Below are positions 6,245 to 13,932 of a stretch of 13,932 nucleotides of DNA, in pieces. The stretch is from contig JASHQV010000037.1 of the NCBI GenBank assembly GCA_030038955.1, positions 1-13,932 on the forward strand, given 5' to 3'. The position numbers and the translations under genes were made by a program. The DNA is from Solirubrobacteraceae bacterium (GTDB lineage: Bacteria; Actinomycetota; Thermoleophilia; Solirubrobacterales; Solirubrobacteraceae). The notes under the pieces are model-generated. The model was not told the origin of the DNA. It made no database searches and saw only the letters and a program-made list of their open reading frames with translations. The first letter of the stretch is position 1. Each line of letters begins with the position of its first letter.

Positions 6245-7786
6245 TCACCTCCATCTGGTCGTAACGACCTTCTTGCGCGTGTAGAACTCGAACGCGTCGT
6301 CGCCATTAGCGTGAAGGTCACCGTCGAAGGAGCTCTTCCAACCAGCGAACGGGAACCACGCGACCGGCGCCGCTACGCCGATGTTGACGCCGACCATCCC
6401 GGCCTGGATGCCCCAGCGGAACTGTCGCGCTGCGTCTCCGGAGCTGGTGAAGATCGACGACGCGTTGCCGTAGCGCCCACGGTTGATCCAGGCGATCGCC
6501 GATGCTAGATCGGGTTGGCGAACGAGGGTGAGCACAGGGCCGAAGATTTCCTCTCGGGCAATCGCGCTCTCGATATCCCGTGGCTCGATCACGGTGGGAG
6601 CGAGCTCGGCTCCCCCCGCGCCTCCGCCTTGCCTTCCGTCGAGTACGATTGTCGCGCCCTCTGCTTCGGCGCGCTCGATCTCCGCCTCCACTCGCAGGCG
6701 GTCCTCCGGGGCAATGAGTGGGCAGACGTCGGTGGCTTGGTCGGTGCCATCGCCAGTTCGCAGCTGCGCAGCCGTCTCCGCGATCCGGTTGCGCAGGAGA
6801 TCTTGCTGCTCTAGTTCCCCGACTAGAACGGCGACGCTGCCCGCGAGACAACGCTGACCCGCGGCGCCGAACGCCGAGCCGAGAACACCTTTGAGCACGA
6901 GTTCAGGATCCGCGTCCGGCATCAGCACCATCGCGTTCTTCGCCCCTCCAAGGGCCTGCACCCGCTTTCCACTTTCAGAGGCGCGCCGGTACACGTGCCT
7001 CGCCGTTCGGGCCGAGCCGACAAACGAAATCGCGTCGACCAGTGGCTCATCGAGCAGCGCGTTAACCGCATCATGGCCACCCTGAACTAGGTTCACGACA
7101 CCTGCCGGTATGGCATCGATCGACCCGATCAGCTCGACGATTCGCTCTCCCGGTAGCGGATCTCGCTCTGATGGTTTGAGGATGAACGTATTGCCGCACG
7201 CGATCGCATACGGCAGGAACCACAGGGGAATCATCGCCGGGAAGTTGAAAGGGGTGATAGCGGCGACGACCCCAACGGGCTGGCGAAACAGCTCGACGTC
7301 GACGTCGCGAGCGACGCCCTCCAGGTTCTGTCCCTTGAGGCGCGTGGCAACAGCGCACGCATGCTCGACCGACTCGATGCCGCGCTCCACCTCGCCACGT
7401 GCATCCTCAAGTGTCTTTCCCATGTTGCGCGTAACGAGAAGGGACAGCTCGTGGCGGTGCGCGGCGAGTCGGTCGCGCAGCACAAACAGCGCCCGTGCGC
7501 GCGCGAGTGGCGAGGTCGCTCGCCACTCCTCGGCAGCATCCGCAGCGGCGTGCACAGCCGCCGCGACGTCACTTTGCCCGGAGAGCGGCACCAGCGCGAG
7601 CGTCTCGCGCGTTGCCGGGTTTCTCGTCGGAGCAGTCGCCAGCGCGCTCGACGGGATCCATTCGCCCCCGATGTAGTTCGTAAGCACCCGCGCGGTCGCG
7701 TCCGACGCGCGGGTGCTCGAGGTCGTTATCTGTTGCACTGTGTTCGCTTCGCCCTCTGTTGCGCTCCGTTGTGGTTCTATGGTCAC
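6245..7786 (-). CDS. mmsA: CoA-acylating (methyl)malonate-semialdehyde dehydrogenase
   Basis: NAD-dependent oxidation and decarboxylation of malonate or methylmalonate semialdehyde to acetyl- or propionyl-CoA. The MmsA branch of the aldehyde dehydrogenases is clear: TNYIGGEW start of fold, NFPAMIPLWFLPYAIACGN, LKPSERDP, ISFVGS, and LGGAKNAMVLMPDAD where ordinary aldehyde dehydrogenases carry their catalytic Glu in ELGGK. The nucleophile lies in FGAAGQRCLAGS (Cys about residue 313 from this start), and the Arg before it is thought to bind the substrate carboxylate. EIFGPVL closes the fold. I chose the GTG at 7786 (513 residues) because GGAG stands seven bases before it, just after the stop of the alanine dehydrogenase remnant. 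GTG at 7738 (497 aa) or 7687 (480 aa) are alternatives. The frame is open to 7921, but that part overlaps the remnant. It is coupled to the aminotransferase downstream. Confidence 0.92.
   Translation of the reverse strand: MTIEPQRSATEGEANTVQQITTSSTRASDATARVLTNYIGGEWIPSSALATAPTRNPATRETLALVPLSGQSDVAAAVHAAADAAEEWRATSPLARARALFVLRDRLAAHRHELSLLVTRNMGKTLEDARGEVERGIESVEHACAVATRLKGQNLEGVARDVDVELFRQPVGVVAAITPFNFPAMIPLWFLPYAIACGNTFILKPSERDPLPGERIVELIGSIDAIPAGVVNLVQGGHDAVNALLDEPLVDAISFVGSARTARHVYRRASESGKRVQALGGAKNAMVLMPDADPELVLKGVLGSAFGAAGQRCLAGSVAVLVGELEQQDLLRNRIAETAAQLRTGDGTDQATDVCPLIAPEDRLRVEAEIERAEAEGATIVLDGRQGGGAGGAELAPTVIEPRDIESAIAREEIFGPVLTLVRQPDLASAIAWINRGRYGNASSIFTSSGDAARQFRWGIQAGMVGVNIGVAAPVAWFPFAGWKSSFDGDLHANGDDAFEFYTRKKVVTTRWR
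7683..7717 (-). repeat. Strong inverted repeat at the 5' end of the dehydrogenase gene
   Basis: AGCACCCGCGC (7683-7693) is the exact reverse complement of GCGCGGGTGCT (7707-7717). The 13-base interval continues the pairing (GTCG with CGAC) after a one-base bulge, leaving a CGTC loop. In the mRNA this is a stem of about 15 bp early in the coding region. It overlaps a possible alternative GTG start (7687) immediately before the conserved TNYIGGEW segment. It could tune translation, or simply reflect GC-rich low-complexity coding. Confidence 0.6.
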
Positions 7787-7799
7787 GCCGCAGCTCCGA

Positions 7800-7931
7800 T
7801 CAGGGTCCATACGAGGCCCGTGCTTCGACGAGGACTTCTGCTCCGGCGCCACCGAGCTCGTTTGGGTCGGCGGGGGTGGGACCGATGCGATCCTCATCCC
7901 GCTTGCTGTCTTTCGGGACACCTACGACCAT
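7800..7931 (-). pseudogene. ald: Truncated alanine dehydrogenase, N-terminal remnant (43 codons)
   Basis: ATG at 7931 opens MVVGVPKDSKRDEDRIGP, continuing to TPADPNELGGAGAEVLVEA, and a TGA ends it at 7800. This matches the first ~40 residues of alanine dehydrogenase (and the related transhydrogenase alpha subunit), whose consensus starts with (I/V)GVPKE.K..E.RVALTPAGV.EL...GHEVLVE.GAG. The Lys of VPK and the Arg before the TP strand, which belong to the pyruvate-binding site, are in place. The family is about 370 residues, so roughly 330 residues, including the NAD-binding domain, are missing. No continuation is seen in another frame, because the next recognisable sequence is the dehydrogenase. 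The gap to the aminopeptidase stop is ten bases and to the chosen mmsA start 13 bases. It looks like the scar of an in-operon deletion. A short functional protein is unlikely. Confidence 0.72.
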
Positions 7932-7941
7932 CGTGCAGCGT

Positions 7942-9066
7942 TCACGAGTCTGTGCGGGCCGTGTAGCTGGCGACCACAGCAGCCGCGCGCTCACCCGGCA
8001 GCGCGTATGCGGTGATCCCGTCGCGGCCGACCATCGTCTTGGCGCCGACGAGCGCGTTGATGATCGCCTCCTCGGTCGCCTCAACCACCGCATCGAACAG
8101 CGGCGTGATGTGGGCGTCTGAGAGCATCGTCAGCGGCACAGTCAGCGGACCGTCGTCCTCAAGCTCGCCCACCACCATCCCGCGATTGCCGGTGGCGAAG
8201 CATATGAACAGATCGCCGCTGGTGTGCTCGCCGACACCGCCGGTCCGTGCGATCCCAAGGCCGGCACGCTGGGCAAGTCGCTGACATTGATGCGGCAGCA
8301 GCGGCGCATCAGTGGCCGCGACTACGATGATCGATCCGGCCCCCTCGGGGATGCCTTTAGACAGTTCTGGGACCGGGATCTCGCTTGTGCCGATCTCCCG
8401 ACCGACCGGAGCGCCACAGATCGCCAGGCGCTCGCGCCGGCCGTGGTTGGCCTGCACGAGCACCCCCACCGTGTAACCGCCTTCGTTCGGGGGAACCACT
8501 CGAGACGCGGTGCCGATGCCACCCTTGAACCCATGGCAGATCATCCCCGTCCCGCTACCGACGCCGCCCTCAGCAGGCGTTGTGTCACTAGCGGCGGCAA
8601 CCGCCTGCTCGACGTGCTCTGGCCGGACGTGGAACCCGTTGAGGTCGTTCAGCATCCCGTCCCAAGTCTCTCCCACGACCGGAAGCGCCCAGAAAAGTCC
8701 ATCGTCCGACTCGCGCTTGCGAGCCTGATAGGCAATCAGCGCGTCTCGGACGATGCCAACGCTGTGCGTGTTGGTAAGCGCGATCGGGCTCGTCAAGAAC
8801 CCTGACTCCCTCACCCACTCGAGCCCGGTCAGCTCGCCGTTTCCGTTCAGGCGATGACAGCCGGCGAATAGAGGCTCCTGCCACAGCTCGCCTGGCGGCA
8901 GGACCACTGTCACCCCGGTCCTTACGGGGCCCACACCAACCCGGAGCGGTCCCTCGCCCTCGATCAGGGTGGTATGTCCCACCCTCACCCCGGCGACATC
9001 AGTGATGGCGTTACGAGGTCCCGGCTGTCCGTCCCCAACGCGGATCCCAAGCTCACGTGCCCGCAT
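7942..9066 (-). CDS. P1/S58-family aminopeptidase (DmpA/BapA type beta-aminopeptidase)
   Basis: A 374-residue N-terminal-nucleophile-like hydrolase of the DmpA/BapA family. These enzymes remove N-terminal residues, including beta-alanine, from small peptides and amides after autoproteolysis into two chains. Marks are NAITDVAGVRVGHTTL (19-34), LTNTHSVGIVRDAL (97-110), GGVGSGTGMICHGFKGGIGTASRVV (167-191), the VGVLVQANHGRR segment (200-211), and the cleavage site GAG/SIIVVAATDAPLLP. Ser245 there is the expected nucleophile of the beta chain. Length is normal and no signal peptide is visible, so it is probably cytoplasmic. The ATG at 9066 overlaps the end of permease 2 by 14 bases, with GAGG about eight bases upstream, so the two are coupled. 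In this setting it may free beta-alanine from carnosine-like or beta-alanyl peptides. Hydrolysis of a gamma-glutamyl amide is an alternative I cannot exclude. Confidence 0.9.
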   Translation of the reverse strand: MRARELGIRVGDGQPGPRNAITDVAGVRVGHTTLIEGEGPLRVGVGPVRTGVTVVLPPGELWQEPLFAGCHRLNGNGELTGLEWVRESGFLTSPIALTNTHSVGIVRDALIAYQARKRESDDGLFWALPVVGETWDGMLNDLNGFHVRPEHVEQAVAAASDTTPAEGGVGSGTGMICHGFKGGIGTASRVVPPNEGGYTVGVLVQANHGRRERLAICGAPVGREIGTSEIPVPELSKGIPEGAGSIIVVAATDAPLLPHQCQRLAQRAGLGIARTGGVGEHTSGDLFICFATGNRGMVVGELEDDGPLTVPLTMLSDAHITPLFDAVVEATEEAIINALVGAKTMVGRDGITAYALPGERAAAVVASYTARTDS

Positions 9067-10501
9067 CTGCGGCCTCGGCCTCGGACTCGTCGGGGTCGAC
9101 CAGGATCCAGTGAGACTTGCGCATCGGAAGCAGGAAGACGAGGTAATAGATCGCCGCGCCCGCCAGAATCATCCCGACGATCCCATCGTCGTGGCCCGTC
9201 TGCTTATAGAAGACGGCGATCGTGCCAGCCAGCGCCAGCCCAGGCCAGAACGGCCACAACGGCATCTTGTAGGGACGCTCGCGGTCGGGGTTGCGGATCC
9301 GGTCAACGATCGCGCACAGTGCGATCGCTCCATAGTTGATCGTCAGAACCACACCCGTGAACGTAACCAGTGACGCGACGCTCGACAATCCGGTGAGCAC
9401 CGCGCCCGCCGCCCCGACTATCAGCGTCGCCATCCACGGCGTACGCAAGCGGGGGTGAATGTGGGCCAGGACGCCGTTCAGTGGTCCGGGGAACGCCCGG
9501 TCGCGCGCCGCGCTAAACACGATCCGCGACAGCTCGAGGATGATCGCGAGCGTCGCGTTGAGGATGGCCAGCGAGATGCCGAGGCTGACGATCGTGTTCA
9601 GGGTGCTGCCTGACAGCGACTTGAGCAGGTAGGTCATCGGCGCCGGGGAGTTCGCAAGCGCGTGCAGTGACGGCGCGCCGACCAGGGTCGCGATGATCGG
9701 GATAAGCTCGGCGGCGACGGTGATCAGTAGCGACCACAGGATCGCACGCGCGATCGCGCTCTTGTGTCCGGTTATCTCCTCGGAGAAGTTGATTGCCGCG
9801 CCATAGCCGTTGTAGGAGAAGATCGCGATTGCCACTCCGGAGAGGATGACGCCGAAGGATGCTGCCGTTGCCGCACCCTTCGTAGGGAATAAGTGCGGCG
9901 ATGTGAGGGAGCTCAGCGAGTTGTGAGCGTGGGCGAAGCCGAGCACCGTCACGATCGTGAGTGCAAGCAACTCGATCACTAGGAAAACGCCGGTGATCCT
10001 CGCATTGGTTCTGATGTTGAGTATCCCGATGATCGTCCCGAGCACAACCACTCCGGCTCCCAGCTCGTTCGGGTTTGCTTTCCAGATGACGGACAGGTAC
10101 GTGCCGATCCCAAGCGCGATTGAGCTCGGAATGAAGATCGCCAGCGTCATCCACAGCACCAGCGACAGAAAGCCGACCTGCTTGCCGAGGATGCGCGCGA
10201 CGATCGCATAGTCGCCACCGGCGATCGGGAACGCGGCGCCAAGCTCGCTGTAGGAATATGCGACGCCCACGCCGATCACCGCCGCGATCACGAACGCCCA
10301 AAACGTCCCCGTTCCCACCGTCAGAAACGCGACCGGCGCGATGATGAACACCGAGGCCGCGGGCGTGACGGCGGACACGACAATCGCGATCGTGCCCAAC
10401 ACCTGAAGCGCTCGCGCAAGGTGACGCCGATGAGGCTCGGCGCTCGGGGCCCGCTCGCCGCCCGCGGGTATGACTGTTGCGCTACCTCCTAAGTCCTCCA
10501 T
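9053..10501 (-). CDS. APC-superfamily amino acid/peptide-amine permease 2
   Basis: A 482-residue integral membrane transporter of the APC superfamily with about 12 hydrophobic segments, starting at VLGTIAIVVSAVTPAASVFIIAP. Conserved features are YSELGAAFPIAGGDYAIVARILG (helix 2-3 region, typical of the family), the Gly/Ala-rich helix 6 FSYNGYGAAINFSEEITGHKSAIARAI, and SRIVFSAARDRAFPGPLNGVLAHIHPRLRTPW in the helix 8-9 loop. The C-terminus is short and acidic. A purine-rich AGAGGGACGGAG precedes the ATG. It is the first gene of the catabolic operon, 121 bp downstream of the PucR-family gene, and overlaps the aminopeptidase gene. It is clearly distinct from permease 1. It is the likely importer for whatever the operon degrades. 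Confidence 0.91.
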   Translation of the reverse strand: MEDLGGSATVIPAGGERAPSAEPHRRHLARALQVLGTIAIVVSAVTPAASVFIIAPVAFLTVGTGTFWAFVIAAVIGVGVAYSYSELGAAFPIAGGDYAIVARILGKQVGFLSLVLWMTLAIFIPSSIALGIGTYLSVIWKANPNELGAGVVVLGTIIGILNIRTNARITGVFLVIELLALTIVTVLGFAHAHNSLSSLTSPHLFPTKGAATAASFGVILSGVAIAIFSYNGYGAAINFSEEITGHKSAIARAILWSLLITVAAELIPIIATLVGAPSLHALANSPAPMTYLLKSLSGSTLNTIVSLGISLAILNATLAIILELSRIVFSAARDRAFPGPLNGVLAHIHPRLRTPWMATLIVGAAGAVLTGLSSVASLVTFTGVVLTINYGAIALCAIVDRIRNPDRERPYKMPLWPFWPGLALAGTIAVFYKQTGHDDGIVGMILAGAAIYYLVFLLPMRKSHWILVDPDESEAEAADAGT

Positions 10502-10590
10502 CTCCGTCCCTCTCTGCTCAATACGACTAGTACGCCGCGAAGCAAAGCTGGCTCCGATCCAGCGCGCAAGGAACAGGTTGGGACATATTT

Positions 10591-10604
10591 TGCCTGATTA
10601 GGCA
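10591..10604. promoter_or_regulatory. 14-bp inverted repeat before permease 2, possible regulator site
   Basis: TGCCT-GATT-AGGCA (10591-10604) is an inverted repeat inside an AT-richer patch of the 121-bp gap between the PucR-family gene and permease 2. Its position, about 90 bases before the permease start, suits an operator. No convincing -35/-10 pair stands out in this gap, and permease 2 may instead be transcribed from the regulator's promoter. A weak terminator for the regulator gene is the other reading. Confidence 0.35.
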
Positions 10605-10622
10605 CACTTAGTTCCGTGGTTC

Positions 10623-12263
10623 CTACGTGGGAGGAGGCCGCTCGCGCAGGACGTCGAGGCCCTGCACCGCGACCGCCAACCGCAGCCACCGCTGATGATC
10701 GTCGTCCGCGATGGCAAGGAGATCTGAGATACGGCGAAGGCGTCGATACAAGGTCCGCCGCTCGATGAACAGTTGCCTTGCCGCGGCGGACTTGTTGCCG
10801 CCTGCGGCCAGGTAGGCCCGCAGCGTCGGCAACAGCGGCGTTGCGCTGCGCGCGTCGTGATCGAGCAGCGGCCGTAGCTCCGACTCTACGAACCCTGCCA
10901 GCTCCGGGCCTCCGCGAAGCCGCACTAGGAGATGGTGGATACCGAGGTCGGCGTAGCGGTAGGTCCCACCAACGCCGAGGCGCAGCCCATAACGAAGCGC
11001 CTCGTCGGCCTCCTCGAACACGCGCCGCACCGCACCCGGCTCGAACGAGCGGCTCACACCCGCAACAGTGACTACATCGGGTGCCTCTCGTTCACATGCG
11101 GCACATGCGGCTTTCGCGATAGCCAGCAACGCCTGCTCGTCGTCGTCCTCCTCCTTCAGGCCAATGATCGCGAACACCTGGTTGCCCACCACCGCCGGAA
11201 CTACAGTTGCCCGAGCGTTGCGGACCGACCGCCGAATCTCCTCCAACGCTGCGATGCCAAGCCGACCGCGGTCGCGGTGAGCTCCTCCATTCCCGTCGAT
11301 CGAGGCAAAGCCGATCACTAGGGCGGCCAGCTGCTTGCCGTTCATCTCGGCTCCCAGCGCGCGAGCGCGGTGGCCGAGCTCTTCTGGACTGCCGATGTGG
11401 CCACTGATCACGTCGGAGATCAACGATCGCCGCGCGTCGTCGGCGACGTGTGCCGCGTCGCGTTCGGACAACAGCGCAATTCCTACAGCGGCCGCAGCGC
11501 GGTCGAGCGCCAGCCGATCTATCTCATCCAGCTGCCGTCCCATCTGTAGCACGTGAAGCCGCCCCCACAGCTCCTCCCGCAGCCAAATCGCGATCCAGGC
11601 ACAGCCTGGCGCGGTGGGCGTCTCGTGGACAGCAGCGGTGGAATCGTCATGGCCGGAGCGCGAGTGGCGCTCCCAGCCCTCGAGCACCTCCTCGACCGCG
11701 AGGCCGTGTGCCGCGTAATCAACGATCTGATGCGCACCATCCTCCAGAACCACAGGGTTCTCGACGACCCGGGAGAGCCGCTCGAGCACGGCCCGAAGCG
11801 TCGTCCCTTGCAGCGCCAGCCCGGTGAACTCGCGAGCGATCCCATCTGCCTTCACCAGCAGCCCGTATTGCTCGTTGATGATGGCGACATGCACCCTCTC
11901 GGTGATCTCGACGAAGCGGGCCTCGCGCCGTAGCCCGATCAGAGGCAGGCCGTGCCGTTCCGCCTCTTGGACGAGAGCATGCGGCGGCTCTCGATACGTC
12001 CGGAGGAGCTCAATCACGACTCCGGCACAGCCAGCATCCGCGAGCTCACGAATGAACCGTCGCTGCGCACCGGGATCCCTCGCGATTCCCATGCCGGTTG
12101 TAAGCAGGAGCTCGCCGCCGCTCAGCAGATGTGCGATATCCGGCAATTCGCTTACGTGAACCCACCTCACCGGACGATTCAAGCCCTGCTCGCCCGCAAC
12201 GACCACCGCATCTGCAGACCTGAGAACCTCAAGCTTGAGGATCTCGGCTACCGACAGCATCAT
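10623..12263 (-). CDS. PucR-family transcriptional regulator
   Basis: A 546-residue regulator with the standard three-part build. The N-terminal PucR domain spans about 5-125 (VAEILKL..., GLNRPVRWVHVSELPDIAHLLSGGELLLTTG at 27-57, EAERHGLPLIGL). The central GGDEF-like/CdaR region spans about 290-430 (VTVAGVSRSFEPGAVRRVFEEADEAL). The C-terminal helix-turn-helix is at 477-515 (LLPTLRAYLAAGGNKSAAARQLFI, then RRTLYRRLRRI). Such proteins activate or repress catabolic genes for purines, amino acids, GABA or polyamines in response to a metabolite. The frame opens at a GTG (12269), but I prefer ATG 12263 because TATCCT lies six bases upstream, the leaderless spacing. An adjacent ATG (12260) is also possible. 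It stands just upstream of the catabolic operon on the same strand, so it is the natural candidate regulator of that operon. Confidence 0.92.
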   Translation of the reverse strand: MMLSVAEILKLEVLRSADAVVVAGEQGLNRPVRWVHVSELPDIAHLLSGGELLLTTGMGIARDPGAQRRFIRELADAGCAGVVIELLRTYREPPHALVQEAERHGLPLIGLRREARFVEITERVHVAIINEQYGLLVKADGIAREFTGLALQGTTLRAVLERLSRVVENPVVLEDGAHQIVDYAAHGLAVEEVLEGWERHSRSGHDDSTAAVHETPTAPGCAWIAIWLREELWGRLHVLQMGRQLDEIDRLALDRAAAAVGIALLSERDAAHVADDARRSLISDVISGHIGSPEELGHRARALGAEMNGKQLAALVIGFASIDGNGGAHRDRGRLGIAALEEIRRSVRNARATVVPAVVGNQVFAIIGLKEEDDDEQALLAIAKAACAACEREAPDVVTVAGVSRSFEPGAVRRVFEEADEALRYGLRLGVGGTYRYADLGIHHLLVRLRGGPELAGFVESELRPLLDHDARSATPLLPTLRAYLAAGGNKSAAARQLFIERRTLYRRLRRISDLLAIADDDHQRWLRLAVAVQGLDVLRERPPPT

Positions 12264-12269
12264 CCTCAC

Positions 12270-12301
12270 AGGATACGTTCAGATGTCGGAGCGACAGTCA
12301 A
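12270..12301 (-). promoter_or_regulatory. Candidate leaderless promoter of the PucR-family gene
   Basis: On the minus strand TTGACT (12301-12296) and TATCCT (12275-12270) are 20 bases apart, longer than ideal. TATCCT is followed by GTGAGG and then the ATG at 12263, which places the transcription start at the start codon. The word AACGTATCC (12279-12271) resembles AATGTATCC at two other promoters here. Confidence 0.4.
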
Positions 12302-12462
12302 CGCAACGGACGCCTCAGGCTGCGAGAGACACGCTGTAGGACATCGCGCCTCTAGACCTTCTCCCTCTGCGGCAGGACTCTTTCAGCCCTCCTGTCGGTT
12401 GTCGCGACTCGTCGGTGTGGCAAGTCGATGTGGATGCCAGGTGCAGCAGAGATAGATCATTA
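12302..12462. other. Non-coding gap between decarboxylase and regulator genes
   Basis: About 350 bases (12264-12619) separate the two genes. Besides the promoter, the hairpin and the hexamer array listed separately, this part contains a small imperfect stem (CAGGA/TCCTG on the minus strand, near 12380) and a nine-codon ORF at 12344-12315 (MSYSVSLAA) with AGAGG before it. I recognise no riboswitch or tRNA. Longer open frames here are shadows of the GC-rich decarboxylase gene. Confidence 0.4.
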
Positions 12463-12499
12463 CCGCCAAGCTCGCCGGTGAACGGCGCGAGCTTGGCGG
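12463..12499 (-). terminator. Strong hairpin, probable terminator of the decarboxylase gene
   Basis: CCGCCAAGCTCG (12463-12474) and its exact reverse complement CGAGCTTGGCGG (12488-12499) enclose 13 bases (CCGGTGAACGGCG). That interval pairs further as CCG with CGG after a two-base bulge. It lies about 120 bases after the decarboxylase stop and before the regulator promoter, as a terminator would. No U tract follows, which is common for GC-rich actinobacterial terminators. It is the strongest secondary structure in this gap. Confidence 0.6.
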
Positions 12500-12575
12500 C
12501 GTTCGCGATTTCCGATCTGGCGCGCGGGCGGCGACGCGCGCTAGCGTCGTCTGCGTCCGTCGAGACGCAGGCTCG

Positions 12576-13932
<1,357 letters not shown>

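Noticed and set aside
7787..7921. N-terminal 45 codons of the longest possible mmsA frame (ATG at 7921)
   Set aside because: This stretch overlaps the alanine dehydrogenase remnant in another frame, is low-complexity, and would make the enzyme about 60 residues longer than its family. The GTG at 7786 has a properly spaced GGAG.
9513..10301. 262-codon minus-strand frame inside permease 2
   Set aside because: Out-of-frame shadow of permease 2, with charged Arg-rich composition and no ribosome-binding site.
12315..12344. Nine-codon ORF MSYSVSLAA before the regulator gene, possible leader peptide
   Set aside because: It has a weak AGAGG before it but no regulatory codon run and no downstream alternative hairpin, and the regulator seems to have its own promoter after it.
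12360..12440. Purine-rich, stem-forming stretch upstream of the regulator considered as a riboswitch
   Set aside because: I could not match it to the conserved cores of glycine, guanidine, cobalamin or SAM riboswitches, and it lies upstream of the predicted leaderless start.

Overview
The window is GC-rich chromosomal DNA with strong G/C bias at third codon positions. It carries a PucR-type regulator and two candidate leaderless starts, with a -10-like hexamer six bases before the start codon. This suits a high-GC actinobacterium in the broad sense, possibly of the Solirubrobacterales/Thermoleophilia or Streptomyces-like type. The sequence alone does not fix the genus. I see no rRNA, tRNA, insertion sequence, CRISPR or phage gene. 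The theme throughout is catabolism and uptake of amines, amino acids or small peptides.

Layout, left to right: (1) 1-1297, minus, a glutamine-synthetase-like ligase cut by the left edge, with an unusual repeat-containing N-terminal extension. (2) 1440-2520, minus, an LLM flavin/F420 oxidoreductase preceded by a 48-codon ORF whose stop overlaps its GTG start. (3) 2543-2611, a compact divergent promoter region with mirrored GAGTGC elements. (4) 2656-4155, plus, APC permease 1. (5) 4156-4365, a convergent gap holding a perfect 24-bp palindrome. (6) 4366-10501, minus, a tightly packed run read from right to left: APC permease 2, S58 beta-aminopeptidase, a remnant of alanine dehydrogenase, CoA-acylating (methyl)malonate-semialdehyde dehydrogenase, class III aminotransferase, universal stress protein. 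(7) 10623-12263, minus, a PucR-family regulator, probably controlling the run downstream of it. (8) 12264-12619, a non-coding gap with a strong hairpin and a hexanucleotide microsatellite. (9) 12620-13932, minus, a group II PLP decarboxylase cut by the right edge.

How the genes may work together (inference): the central run reads like a beta-amino-acid pathway. A permease imports a peptide, amine or amino acid; a DmpA/BapA-type aminopeptidase frees a beta-amino acid such as beta-alanine; an omega-transaminase makes malonate semialdehyde from it with pyruvate as likely acceptor; an MmsA-type dehydrogenase makes acetyl-CoA and CO2. The L-alanine formed would be recycled to pyruvate by alanine dehydrogenase, and the 5' end of exactly such a gene survives as a 43-codon remnant inside the operon. 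The left-hand ligase belongs to a family that includes gamma-glutamyl-polyamine synthetases. An alternative or joined model is therefore polyamine breakdown, since spermidine and 1,3-diaminopropane degradation also yields beta-alanine.
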